This document shows positions 1 to 6,539 of a DNA stretch of 8,332 nt, piece by piece. How positions within the stretch are numbered: the stretch's first letter is position 1; the number at the start of each line of letters is the position of its first letter. The translations under genes were made by a program, and so were the position numbers. The stretch is from contig JAUYDJ010000082.1 of NCBI GenBank assembly GCA_030690025.1, positions 1 to 8,332 on the forward strand, in the 5' to 3' direction. The DNA is from Chloroflexota bacterium (lineage in GTDB: Bacteria > Chloroflexota > Dehalococcoidia > Dehalococcoidales > JAUYDJ01). The notes under the pieces are model-generated. The model had not been told where the DNA came from. It made no database searches and saw only the letters and a list, made by a program, of their open reading frames with translations.

Positions 1-1880
1 TTAAAGACCTCGGGGTGGGCTTTTTCAATCTCATCGAGCAGGATGACGCGGTAGGGACGCCGCCTGACCGCCTCGGTAAGCTGTCCGCCCTCTTCAAAGC
101 CAACATAGCCGGGCGGCGCGCCGATAAGGCGCGATACGGTATGCTTCTCCTGGTATTCCGACATGTCCAGGCGGACCATGGCGTTCTCATCCTCGAACAG
201 AAACTGGGCCAGGGTGCGCGCCAGCTCGGTCTTACCCACGCCGGTAGGGCCGAGGAACATGAAGCTGCCGATGGGACGCCGCGGGTCTTTCAGACCGACG
301 CGGCTGCGGCGGATAGCATCACACACTACCTTGACCGCTTCCTCCTGGTCCACCAGCCGCTCATGTATGCGCTTTTCCATGTCCAACAGCTTCTGTGACT
401 CACCCTCGAGCATCTGGGACACCGGGATACCGGTCCATTTTGAAATCAGCCGGGCAATGTCCTCGGCATCCACCACGCTATCGAGCTTCTCCCGCTTGAG
501 CCAGTTACTCTTGGCCTGGTTATACTCCGTCTCCAGCTTCAGCCATTCGGTCTTAAGCTGGGCAGCGCGCTGGTAGTCCGCCCGCTGCACCGCTGCCTCT
601 TCCTCGTTGGTCAGCTGCTTGAGTCGCTTCTCCAACTCTTTAACCTCGGGCGGCGCGCTCTCAGTGTCCAGGCGCAGCTTGCTGGCGGCCTCGTCAATAA
701 GGTCGATGGCCTTATCCGGCAGGTGCCGGTCGGTAATGTAGCGCTGGCTCAGCTTAGCCGATGCCTCCAGGGCCTCATCGCTGATTTTGATTTTGTGGTG
801 GGCCTCATAGCGGGGACGGAGCCCCTTGAGTATCTCGATGGTCTGCTCCACGGTTGGTTCGCTGATAAACACCGGCTGAAAGCGCCGTTCCAGGGCCTTG
901 TCCTTCTCAATGTGCTTGCGGTAATCGTCCAGGGTGGTGGCGCCCACGCACTGCAGCTCGCCGTGGGCCAATGCCGGCTTCAGCATGTTACTGGCGTCAA
1001 TGGCCCCTTCGGCGGCACCGGCGCCAACCACGGTATGAATCTCATCGATGAACAGTATGATTTCACCTTTGGCCTGGCGGACCTCGTCCATGACCGCCTT
1101 GAGGCGCTCCTCGAACTCGCCGCGGAACTTGCTGCCGGCCACCAGCGACCCCATGTCAAGGGCCACCACCCGGCGGCCCTTGAGTGAATCGGGGACATCG
1201 TCATCGGCAATTTTCTGGGCCAGCCCCTCGGCGATGGCCGTTTTGCCCACGCCAGCCTCACCCACAATGACCGGGTTGTTCTTGGTGCGGCGGGTGAGTA
1301 TCTGCATTACCCGTTTAACCTCTTCCTCCCGGCCAATGACCGGGTCAAGCTTGCCCTGGCGGGCCATCTCGGTCAAATCACGGCCGTACTTTTCCAGGGA
1401 ACGGTACTTGCTTTCGGCGCGGGCGTCAGTAACGCGGTGCCCGCCGCGCAGCTTCTGCAACGCCGAATACACCTTTTCCTTATCAACACCAGAGCGGTGG
1501 AGAATCGCGGCGGTGTCACCCTTCTCCTCCCCGGCCATGGCAACCAGCAGATGCTCGGTGCCAACAAACTCATCCTTGAGCCGGTCCGCCTCGGCGGCGG
1601 CGGCCATCAGCAGCTCCCGGGTGCGCGGCGTGGCGTAGATTTGCGGCGCTTCATACGCCACCTTGGGCGTCTTGTCCAGGGCAGCCTCCACCTGCTTTCG
1701 CATTGCGGCAGCGTCAACACCCAGCTCTTTCAATATGTCATTAACCAGGCCCTTTTCCTGCTGGAGCAGGGCCAGCAATATATGCTCCACATCCCACTGG
1801 CTGTGGTGGTACTGGGTCACCAGCTGCTGGGAGGCGGCCAATGCCTCCTGTGCCTGTTCGGTAAATCTTTCCTGTCTCAT
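1..1880 (-). CDS. clpB: ClpB-type AAA+ disaggregase with short ClpC-like middle domain (3' end off window)
   Basis: This is a Hsp100 AAA+ unfoldase that threads aggregated proteins through a hexameric pore in the cytosol using ATP. The frame is open from the ATG at 1880 to the left edge, giving 626 residues; family members have about 810-870, so roughly 200 or more C-terminal residues lie outside. The order is: a double Clp_N domain (about 1-145); D1 with Walker A GEAGVGKT (207-214), Walker B LFIDE (D279, E280) and arginines R332/R333; the middle domain (about 408-470); then D2 with Walker A GPTGVGKT (544-551) and Walker B LLDE (D616, E617). The N-D1 linker (LRGG, then [20 protein letters not shown]) and D2 ([18 protein letters not shown]) read as ClpB. 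Only 75 residues separate the end of D1 from WTGIPV, as in ClpC and about 60 fewer than in E. coli ClpB. The strong ribosome site GGAGGTGA at 1885-1892 overlaps the hspR stop. ClpC is the alternative; the ClpP-binding loop that would decide this is not visible. Confidence 0.93.
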   Translation of the reverse strand, partial: MRQERFTEQAQEALAASQQLVTQYHHSQWDVEHILLALLQQEKGLVNDILKELGVDAAAMRKQVEAALDKTPKVAYEAPQIYATPRTRELLMAAAAEADRLKDEFVGTEHLLVAMAGEEKGDTAAILHRSGVDKEKVYSALQKLRGGHRVTDARAESKYRSLEKYGRDLTEMARQGKLDPVIGREEEVKRVMQILTRRTKNNPVIVGEAGVGKTAIAEGLAQKIADDDVPDSLKGRRVVALDMGSLVAGSKFRGEFEERLKAVMDEVRQAKGEIILFIDEIHTVVGAGAAEGAIDASNMLKPALAHGELQCVGATTLDDYRKHIEKDKALERRFQPVFISEPTVEQTIEILKGLRPRYEAHHKIKISDEALEASAKLSQRYITDRHLPDKAIDLIDEAASKLRLDTESAPPEVKELEKRLKQLTNEEEAAVQRADYQRAAQLKTEWLKLETEYNQAKSNWLKREKLDSVVDAEDIARLISKWTGIPVSQMLEGESQKLLDMEKRIHERLVDQEEAVKVVCDAIRRSRVGLKDPRRPIGSFMFLGPTGVGKTELARTLAQFLFEDENAMVRLDMSEYQEKHTVSRLIGAPPGYVGFEEGGQLTEAVRRRPYRVILLDEIEKAHPEVF

Positions 1881-1884
1881 CGGG

Positions 1885-2202
1885 TCACCTCCGCTTCCTC
1901 AGCTTTTCTATCTCTGATTCCAGCTGCTTCACCTGGTCCTGCAGCCCGGCCATGTGCTCGGCCATGCGTAGAATAACCTCGACGCCGGCCAGGTTGACGC
2001 CCAGGTTTTCCATAAGAGTCTTTACCCGCCGGAGGCGGGCGATGTCATTTTCGGAGTAGAGGCGAATCTTTCCCGCCGACCGTGACGGCTCGATTATGCC
2101 AACCCGCTCATAGTAACGCAACGTGTAGGTCTGCACGCCGAGCATACGGGCGGCGATACTGATGATATAGCGGGGTTCATCATGCTCTACCATTCTCGCC
2201 AT
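1885..2202 (-). CDS. hspR: HspR, MerR-family heat-shock repressor
   Basis: This is a 105-residue DNA-binding repressor of chaperone genes. In actinobacteria HspR binds the HAIR inverted repeat with DnaK as co-repressor and is released during heat stress. The MerR-type helix-turn-helix spans about residues 13-32 ([10 protein letters not shown], then [10 protein letters not shown]), followed by a wing with the RLYS motif (about 47-50). The segment [11 protein letters not shown] (68-78) is the HspR signature, and a charged coiled-coil tail (about 85-105) ends in KLRKRR. There is no cysteine, so metal sensing as in MerR or CueR is unlikely. The protein is shorter than Streptomyces HspR, mainly at the C-terminus. 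The start is supported by GGAGGT at 2207-2212. It lies between dnaJ (14-base gap) and clpB (4-base gap), which fits an autoregulated chaperone operon. I am sure of the family; HspR function itself is inferred from the motif and the context. Confidence 0.93.
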   Translation of the reverse strand: MARMVEHDEPRYIISIAARMLGVQTYTLRYYERVGIIEPSRSAGKIRLYSENDIARLRRVKTLMENLGVNLAGVEVILRMAEHMAGLQDQVKQLESEIEKLRKRR

Positions 2203-2216
2203 GGTAACCTCCAGTT

Positions 2217-3188
2217 TTAGTTACAGGAGCGCAGCTGGCTCAACTGCTCAATCAGCTTCTTCTCTTCCGCCGAGAGTTTGGTGGGTAATACCACGTTTAC
2301 CCGGGCAAAGAGGTCACCGTGAGCCGAGTTGCCCAGGTGCGGCATACCCTGTCCGGCCAGCCGGAAAGAGCAGCCGTTGGCGGTCTCGGGAGGAATCTTC
2401 AGCGCCAGCTTGCCCTTGAGGCCGGGCACCATCACCTCGCCGCCCAGCAGGGCGACGGTCAGCGGCACCGGCACGTCTACATATAAATCATCGTCTTTGC
2501 GTTCAAACTGAGAGTGCGGCTTGACCGATACCACCAGGTAAAGGTCACCGTTGGGGCCTCCGTAAGCGCCCGGCTCTCCCTGGCCGGCGATACGCACCCG
2601 CGAGCCGTCTCTGACACCCGCCGGAATCTTAACTTCGAGGTGCTTTACTGCCGCTGCCAGCCCCGAACCGCGGCACACCGAGCAGGGTAATCTATCTATC
2701 AGCCCCGTCCCGCCGCAGGTATGGCAGGGCTCCTGGCTATGCAGGGTGAGCATGCGCTTGGTGCCGTGATAGGCTTCTTCCAGAGTTACCTCAACCGGAC
2801 GTTCAACGTCCTGGCCACGATGGGGCCTGGCACGGCGGCTCCTCGACCCGGCGAAAAGGTCGCCGAAAATGCTATCCAGGTCGGCTTCTTCAAAGGAAAA
2901 TGACTGGGTGCGGCTGTGGCCAAACGGCGCTTGCTGTTGCTCCGCCCGGGCAAACTGCTCGGCGTGCTGCCACTGGTCACCGTAGCGGTCATACTTCTGC
3001 CGTTTCGCCTGGTCGGACAGCACCTCGTAAGCCTCGTTTATTTCCTTAAACTTAGCTTCCGCCGACTTATCATTGGGATTAACGTCCGGGTGATGCTGGC
3101 GCGCCAGCCGGCGGTAAGCCTGCTTTATCTCACGCTCGGTAGCGCTGCGGCCGACGCCTAAAATGTTATAGTAATCCTTGCCTGCCAT
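2217..3188 (-). CDS. dnaJ: DnaJ-family co-chaperone with reduced (two-motif) zinc finger
   Basis: This is an Hsp40 co-chaperone of 323 residues that stimulates the DnaK ATPase and presents unfolded substrates. The J domain covers residues 1-70 with the HPD tripeptide at 33-35. A linker (71-125) rich in Q, F and R replaces the usual glycine-rich G/F region. The C-terminal substrate domain begins near 127, and the zinc insert contains only CHTCGGTG (C155, C158) and CSVCRGSG (C169, C172). Classical DnaJ has four such motifs and about 375 residues; CbpA has none, so this protein is intermediate. The second beta domain (about 183-300) contains [23 protein letters not shown] and LLGGEV, all typical of DnaJ. 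It is the first gene of the operon, with ribosome site GGAG at 3197-3200 eight bases before the ATG and its promoter at 3217-3245. No dnaK or grpE is in the window. Naming it cbpA would also be defensible. Confidence 0.95.
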   Translation of the reverse strand: MAGKDYYNILGVGRSATEREIKQAYRRLARQHHPDVNPNDKSAEAKFKEINEAYEVLSDQAKRQKYDRYGDQWQHAEQFARAEQQQAPFGHSRTQSFSFEEADLDSIFGDLFAGSRSRRARPHRGQDVERPVEVTLEEAYHGTKRMLTLHSQEPCHTCGGTGLIDRLPCSVCRGSGLAAAVKHLEVKIPAGVRDGSRVRIAGQGEPGAYGGPNGDLYLVVSVKPHSQFERKDDDLYVDVPVPLTVALLGGEVMVPGLKGKLALKIPPETANGCSFRLAGQGMPHLGNSAHGDLFARVNVVLPTKLSAEEKKLIEQLSQLRSCN

Positions 3189-3196
3189 TGGTTATG

Positions 3197-3200
3197 CTCC
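3197..3200 (-). promoter_or_regulatory. Ribosome binding site of dnaJ
   Basis: GGAG on the minus strand sits eight bases before the dnaJ ATG and supports the annotated start. With the predicted transcription start near 3210, the untranslated leader would be only about 22 bases. Confidence 0.6.
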
Positions 3201-3216
3201 ATTACTCGCTATGACT

Positions 3217-3245
3217 AGTATAAGCCAATGCAGGTAATCTGTCAA
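3217..3245 (-). promoter_or_regulatory. Sigma-70-type promoter of the dnaJ-hspR-clpB operon
   Basis: On the minus strand, TTGACA at 3240-3245 (perfect -35) is followed after exactly 17 bases by TATACT at 3217-3222 (one mismatch from TATAAT). Transcription would begin near 3210. A housekeeping promoter this strong fits a system controlled by a repressor such as HspR rather than by an alternative heat-shock sigma factor. It is a sequence prediction only. Confidence 0.72.
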
Positions 3246-3260
3246 TAGTTTATAAGGAGA

Positions 3261-3280
3261 CTTAATAAACCAGTATTAAG
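3261..3280. promoter_or_regulatory. Perfect inverted repeat, candidate HspR operator
   Basis: CTTAATA at 3261-3267 and TATTAAG at 3274-3280 are exact reverse complements separated by 6 bases. The repeat lies 15 bases upstream of the -35 box of the dnaJ promoter, at about -51 to -70 relative to the predicted start. The actinobacterial HAIR element is CTTGAGT-N7-ACTCAAG. This repeat keeps the outer CTT/AAG and one inner base (4 of 7 per arm) with one base less spacing. The stem is AT-only and has no T-run, so it is a poor terminator. Operator function is inferred from position and symmetry; an upstream site is less typical for a repressor than one overlapping the promoter. Confidence 0.4.
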
Positions 3281-3311
3281 TGTTATTGGGAAAGGGGTAT
3301 AACCAGCAACA

Positions 3312-3352
3312 GAGATTGCTTCGCCCCGATTTCAGCAGGACTCGCAATGACG
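3312..3352. repeat. Short dispersed-repeat-like element with inverted ends
   Basis: The stretch begins GAGATTGCTTCG and ends CTCGCAATGACG, with ATTGC and GCAAT as inverted ends about 25 bases apart. I recognise this pattern (CGTCATTGCGAG at one end, GAAGCAATCTC at the other) as a recurrent intergenic repeat in many unrelated bacterial genomes. Only one copy is in the window, so repetition cannot be shown here. It abuts the Nudix stop codon directly; the junction forms the palindrome TGACGTCA at 3348-3355. It may also fold at the 3' end of the Nudix transcript. Confidence 0.5.
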
Positions 3353-3931
3353 TCAAACAAAGGCTGCCTGGAAAATATCCAGGAACTGGGCGAGTATACG
3401 GGCGGTAGCCCCCCAGATTACCTGCCCCTGGTAGCGGTAGGTGTAGACTGGGACCTCTTTCCCATCTATGATTTGGGTCTCTTCGGTACAGTTGCTTTTG
3501 TCCAGGAGTGCCGCCACCGGGATTTCAATTACCTGCTCAATCTCCTGCCGGTCGGGCTGGAGCTGGCATAAGCCGGCAATAACGCCGACAAAGGGTGTCA
3601 CAATGTAGCCGGTAGTCAGGGTGATGGCGTCATCCAGTTCGCCCAGCACCTCCACCTGGTCGGCCTTCAGGCCGATTTCCTCGCTGCACTCCCGCAGGGC
3701 GGTGTCCAGACGGGAGACATCGGTGACCTCGCAGGTGCCGCCGGGGAAGGACATCTGGCCTTTATGCACCTTTACCGTCTCGGTGCGTTTGACAAAAAGG
3801 AGGTAATACTGCCCGTCCCGGTAACATAGGGGCAGCAGGACCGCGGCCGCTACCCGGCTGGCATCAGTAATGTGCCGCTTGTGGCGGCGGGCCAGGGCCT
3901 GTTTGAGTTTGAGCAAGTCCATTAACGCCAT
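3353..3931 (-). CDS. Nudix hydrolase, CoA-pyrophosphatase (NudL/YeaB) type
   Basis: This predicted cytosolic hydrolase splits a nucleoside diphosphate linked to another group. Its subfamily usually cleaves CoA and CoA derivatives to phosphopantetheine and 3',5'-ADP. The diagnostic stretch is HKGQMSFPGG followed by the Nudix box, which ends in TALRECSEEIGL. RExxEExGL is intact, so the metal-binding glutamates are present. As in CoA pyrophosphatases, the box has aspartate where the general Nudix motif has its first glutamate, and one extra residue before RE. With the ATG at 3931 the protein has 192 residues, usual for the family. The frame continues upstream to a TTG at 3958, but nothing resembling a ribosome site precedes that TTG; an ATG nine bases downstream of 3931 is also possible. 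The gene lies upstream of dnaJ on the same strand, but the 164-base gap with its own promoter suggests separate transcription. The substrate is inferred from family membership. Confidence 0.88.
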   Translation of the reverse strand: MALMDLLKLKQALARRHKRHITDASRVAAAVLLPLCYRDGQYYLLFVKRTETVKVHKGQMSFPGGTCEVTDVSRLDTALRECSEEIGLKADQVEVLGELDDAITLTTGYIVTPFVGVIAGLCQLQPDRQEIEQVIEIPVAALLDKSNCTEETQIIDGKEVPVYTYRYQGQVIWGATARILAQFLDIFQAAFV

Positions 3932-3986
3932 GATAGCATCACATTCCGGATATGACAATCATTAGCGGCGGTTTACAAAACTGCCC

Positions 3987-4015
3987 TTGACATATAATAT
4001 TGGCTTGACTATAAT
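3987..4015 (+). promoter_or_regulatory. Perfect consensus sigma-70 promoter upstream of pyrG
   Basis: TTGACA at 3987-3992, a spacer of exactly 17 bases and TATAAT at 4010-4015 match the consensus at all 12 positions. Transcription would start near 4022, leaving about 137 bases of leader before pyrG. A second TATAAT at 3993-3998, with TTTACA at 3972-3977 only 15 bases upstream, may be a weaker overlapping promoter. The surrounding gap is clearly more AT-rich than the coding DNA. Confidence 0.8.
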
Positions 4016-4053
4016 AAACTCGATAAGTCTGAACTCCCCTCTTTGAGCAAAAC

Positions 4054-4068
4054 AACCTGGCACAGGTT
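4054..4068 (+). promoter_or_regulatory. Small hairpin with T-tail in the pyrG leader, possible attenuator
   Basis: AACCTG (4054-4059), loop GCA and CAGGTT (4063-4068) form a 6-bp stem, followed by TT, CG and TTT. It lies about 32 bases after the predicted transcription start. It resembles a weak intrinsic terminator or attenuator, but the stem is short, the loop is tight and the T-tract is interrupted. A chance hairpin cannot be excluded. Confidence 0.25.
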
Positions 4069-4118
4069 TTCGTTTGAAATAGTGAAGAGTCTCCCCGTTT
4101 AAGTCTTTAGCGGGTCCA

Positions 4119-4141
4119 CAGGAAAATTGATGGTTTTTCTG
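4119..4141 (+). promoter_or_regulatory. Hairpin just upstream of pyrG covering a ribosome site
   Basis: CAGGAAAA (4119-4126) pairs with TTTTTCTG (4134-4141) over 8 bp, including one G-U pair, with a 7-base loop. The 5' arm contains AGGA, the ribosome site of the short leader ORF at 4130. The hairpin ends 17 bases before the pyrG start. The AT-rich stem would be only marginally stable, so a regulatory role is speculative. Confidence 0.25.
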
Positions 4142-4150
4142 GTATTTTAG
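4130..4150 (+). CDS. Candidate six-codon leader ORF before pyrG
   Basis: ATG at 4130 opens a six-residue frame (MVFLVF) that stops at TAG 4148-4150, 8 bases before the pyrG ATG. It has a usable ribosome site (AGGA at 4120-4123, six bases before the ATG), whereas pyrG has none that is recognisable. It could deliver ribosomes to pyrG by reinitiation, or be a leader peptide. An ORF this short has a fair probability of arising by chance in AT-rich DNA. Confidence 0.22.
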   Translation: MVFLVF

Positions 4151-4158
4151 AGTATTGC

Positions 4159-5802
4159 ATGGCAAAGTATATCTTTGTTACCGGGGGCGTTATCAGTTCA
4201 GTTGGCAAGGGTATCACTGTCGCCTCAATTGGCAACATCCTGAAGAGCCGCCAAATCACTGTCTCGGTCCAGAAGCTGGACCCCTACCTTAACGTTGACC
4301 CGGGCACCATGTCGCCCTACCAGCACGGCGAGGTATTCGTTACCCGGGACGGCACGGAGACCGACCTCGACCTGGGAAACTACGAACGTTTTATCGATAT
4401 TGAAACTACCGCCGACTCCAATGTCACCTCCGGTCAAATCTACAGCGCGGTCATCGCCAAGGAGCGGCGGGGCGATTTCCTGGGAGGCACCATACAGGTG
4501 GTGCCCCACGTTACCACCGAAATAAAGGAGCGGTTCAAGCAGTTGGCCCAGAAATCTCAGGCGGAGGTAATTCTCATCGAGGTGGGCGGCACCGTGGGTG
4601 ACATTGAGGGGCAGCCCTTCCTGGAAGCCATCCGGCAGATGAGGAAAGACGTGGGGCGGGACAACGTCCTCTACATCCATGTTACCTTTCTCCCCTACCT
4701 CACCTCCACCCAGGAACTCAAGACCAAACCCACCCAGCACAGCGTCAACGAGCTGCGCCGCATCGGTATCCAGCCTGACGTTATTATCTGTCGCAGTGAC
4801 TACCCCGTCTCCGAGGGGATAAAAGACAAGATATCCCTGTTTTGTGACGTGGAGCGGCAGGCGGTCATTTCCCTGCCTACCGCCCAGACCATCTACGAGG
4901 TGCCGCTGATTCTTGAGGAGGCCGGGCTGGGGCGCCTGATTGTGGACCGGCTCAGCCTTGATGCCCGGCCCGCCGAACTGGGCAAATGGCAGGAGCTGGC
5001 TACCTGCCTCAAGTCTTCCCGTGAAAAGGTCAATATTGCCTTGGTGGGCAAGTATGTTGAATTAAGAGATGCCTATTTCTCCGTCCGCGAGGCGCTGTGC
5101 CACGCCGCCCTCTACCATAACAAGGACATCAACCTGCTCTGGGTGCACTCGGAAGACCTGGAGAAGGACGGCACCGGCACCGATGCCCCGCTGCGCACCG
5201 TCCAGGGCATTATTGTCCCGGGTGGATTTGGTCTCCGGGGTATTGAAGGCATGATAAAGGCGGCAACCTATGCCCGCACCAACCAGGTCCCTTACCTGGG
5301 GCTGTGCCTGGGGATGCAGGTCATGGTCATCGAGTTTGCCCGATATGCCCTGCACTCACCCGAGCCAAATTCCACCGAGTTTGACCCGGACACTTCCTAC
5401 CCAGTCATTGACCTCCTGCCGGAGCAGAAGGATGTCTGCCAGAAGGGGGCCACCATGCGGCTGGGTAATTACCCCTGCCAGCTGGTGCCGGGCAGCCGGG
5501 CCGCTGCCGCATACGGGCAGAGCCTGGTCCACGAGCGACACCGGCACCGTTTTGAGTTCAATAATGAGTTTCGCGCCCGGTTACAGGAAGCGGGTATGAT
5601 TTACAGCGGGCTGTCCCCCGATGGGAGGCTGGTTGAGGTCTGTGAGCTGGCCGACCACTCCTGGATGGTTGCCTGCCAGTTTCATCCGGAATTCGGCTCG
5701 CGGCCCGGCCGTCCCCATCCCCTGTTCCGCGACTTTATTGGCGCGGCCAAAGGTGTACTCCGTGAAGGGGCCCAACCGCCGTTACCCCTTACCGCTGTAT
5801 GA
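4159..5802 (+). CDS. pyrG: CTP synthase (glutamine hydrolysing)
   Basis: CTP synthase converts UTP to CTP using ATP and ammonia from glutamine, the last step of pyrimidine nucleotide synthesis. At 547 residues it has normal length (E. coli 545). The N-terminal synthetase domain (about 1-267) begins [18 protein letters not shown] with the P-loop lysine K17, followed by [21 protein letters not shown], the metal-binding region [10 protein letters not shown] (D71) and [10 protein letters not shown] (E141). The class I glutamine amidotransferase domain (about 290-535) has PGGFGLRG, the nucleophile C383 in GLCLGMQ, and the H509/E511 pair in QFHPEF. All catalytic elements appear intact. The ATG is fixed by the conserved N-terminus, yet no ribosome site precedes it; a short leader ORF ends 8 bases upstream. 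The gene is the first of a likely pyrG-tal-rho-STT3 unit. The long leader does not show the G-run start used for CTP sensing in Bacillus pyrG. Confidence 0.98.
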   Translation: MAKYIFVTGGVISSVGKGITVASIGNILKSRQITVSVQKLDPYLNVDPGTMSPYQHGEVFVTRDGTETDLDLGNYERFIDIETTADSNVTSGQIYSAVIAKERRGDFLGGTIQVVPHVTTEIKERFKQLAQKSQAEVILIEVGGTVGDIEGQPFLEAIRQMRKDVGRDNVLYIHVTFLPYLTSTQELKTKPTQHSVNELRRIGIQPDVIICRSDYPVSEGIKDKISLFCDVERQAVISLPTAQTIYEVPLILEEAGLGRLIVDRLSLDARPAELGKWQELATCLKSSREKVNIALVGKYVELRDAYFSVREALCHAALYHNKDINLLWVHSEDLEKDGTGTDAPLRTVQGIIVPGGFGLRGIEGMIKAATYARTNQVPYLGLCLGMQVMVIEFARYALHSPEPNSTEFDPDTSYPVIDLLPEQKDVCQKGATMRLGNYPCQLVPGSRAAAAYGQSLVHERHRHRFEFNNEFRARLQEAGMIYSGLSPDGRLVEVCELADHSWMVACQFHPEFGSRPGRPHPLFRDFIGAAKGVLREGAQPPLPLTAV

Positions 5803-5819
5803 TAATAGCCACCGGCGAC

Positions 5820-5826
5820 GAGGTGA
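5820..5826 (+). promoter_or_regulatory. Ribosome binding site that fixes the transaldolase start
   Basis: GAGGTGA lies just before the ATG at 5829, with 5 bases between GAGG and the ATG. An in-frame ATG at 5799, overlapping the pyrG stop, would add ten residues that do not match the family, so 5829 is preferred. Confidence 0.7.
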
Positions 5827-5828
5827 AT

Positions 5829-6479
5829 ATGCACATCTTTCTGGATACAGCCAACATCGACCAGATACGGCAGGCCGCCAAGCTGGGTATTATCAGCGGC
5901 GTCACTACCAATCCCTCGCTGGTATCCAAAGAAAAAGCGACCAATTACGAGGCAACTATCAAAGAGATTTGCAGCATTATTCACGGGCCGGTCTCGGTGG
6001 AGGTAATCGCGGAAGAGACCCAGGACATGATTAAGCAGGCCCGGGACATCGTTACCTGGGCGCCCAACGTGGTCATTAAGATACCGGCCACCGTCGCCGG
6101 GCTGGAAGCAACCTCAATACTGAGCAAAGAGGGCATCCGGGTGAACTTCACCCTCTGCTTTTCACTGAACCAGGCCCTGCTGGGCGCGCGGGCCGGCGCC
6201 GCCTACGTGAGCCCGTTCGTGGGCCGGCTGGATGATATCGGCGATAACGGCATGCAGCTGGTCAAAGATATTGTTGGTGTCTACGAGCACTACCATCTAT
6301 CCACCGAGGTGATTGCGGCCAGCATCCGACACCCCCAGCACTGTGTTGAAGCCGCCAAGGCCGGGGCCCACATCGCCACCGTGCCGTACAGCGTGCTGAT
6401 ACAGATGATACAGCACCCGCTAACCGATATCGGCGTTACCCGCTTCCTCAGCGATTGGAAGCGTATTTCACAGAAATAG
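5829..6479 (+). CDS. tal: Transaldolase, small (TalC/Fsa-like) subfamily
   Basis: This 216-residue class I aldolase of the small transaldolase group moves a dihydroxyacetone unit between sugar phosphates in the non-oxidative pentose phosphate pathway. The single TIM-barrel domain starts MHIFLDTANIDQI and continues with GVTTNPSLVSKE (24-35). The Schiff-base lysine is K84 in VVIKIPAT. AASIRHP (163-169) and the end of the barrel are also typical. Two positions separate transaldolase from fructose-6-phosphate aldolase: the aldolase has Gln and Tyr (Q59, Y131 in E. coli FsaA), transaldolases have Glu and Phe. Here they are E58 and F130 (SPFVGR), which favours transaldolase. The chosen start has a good ribosome site and gives the conserved N-terminus. 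It sits 26 bases after pyrG and 60 before rho, with no terminator between, so co-transcription is likely. Confidence 0.95.
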   Translation: MHIFLDTANIDQIRQAAKLGIISGVTTNPSLVSKEKATNYEATIKEICSIIHGPVSVEVIAEETQDMIKQARDIVTWAPNVVIKIPATVAGLEATSILSKEGIRVNFTLCFSLNQALLGARAGAAYVSPFVGRLDDIGDNGMQLVKDIVGVYEHYHLSTEVIAASIRHPQHCVEAAKAGAHIATVPYSVLIQMIQHPLTDIGVTRFLSDWKRISQK

Positions 6480-6513
6480 CCTGCAAAAAAATAGGAGTAA
6501 GACAGCCCCTGCC

Positions 6514-6520
6514 AAGGAGG
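6514..6520 (+). promoter_or_regulatory. Unusually distant Shine-Dalgarno sequence before rho
   Basis: AAGGAGG is an excellent ribosome site, but it ends 19 bases before the rho ATG at 6540, and no start codon lies at normal distance. Upstream CCCCT (6506-6510) could pair with AGG and GGG around one bulged A, hiding the site. Either rho is initiated with unusual spacing, or the site does something else. Confidence 0.4.
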
Positions 6521-6539
6521 GACTAGAAAGACAAAAACT

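Noticed and set aside
618..1185. CTTGAGT half-sites resembling HAIR at 618-624, 825-831 and 1179-1185
   Set aside because: All lie inside the clpB coding sequence and none has the second arm ACTCAAG at the right spacing. They arise from common Leu-Lys codons.
15..1976. Several plus-strand open frames of 80-200 codons
   Set aside because: They are antisense to the continuous clpB and hspR frames, which carry complete Walker and DNA-binding motifs.
3261..3280. The inverted repeat as an intrinsic terminator of the Nudix gene
   Set aside because: The stem is made only of A-T pairs apart from the outer C-G, and no T-run follows on the minus strand, so termination would be weak.
3931..3958. TTG at 3958 as start of the Nudix gene
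   Set aside because: There is no ribosome site before it, and the nine extra residues do not belong to the Nudix fold. ATG 3931 gives the usual family length.
3962..4165. A 67-codon minus-strand frame in the Nudix-pyrG gap
   Set aside because: It overlaps the pyrG promoter and leader, has no ribosome site or recognisable motif, and lies in AT-rich intergenic DNA.
5799..5828. ATG at 5799 overlapping the pyrG stop as start of transaldolase
   Set aside because: It adds ten residues absent from the family and has no ribosome site. The ATG at 5829 has GAGGTGA and the conserved N-terminus.
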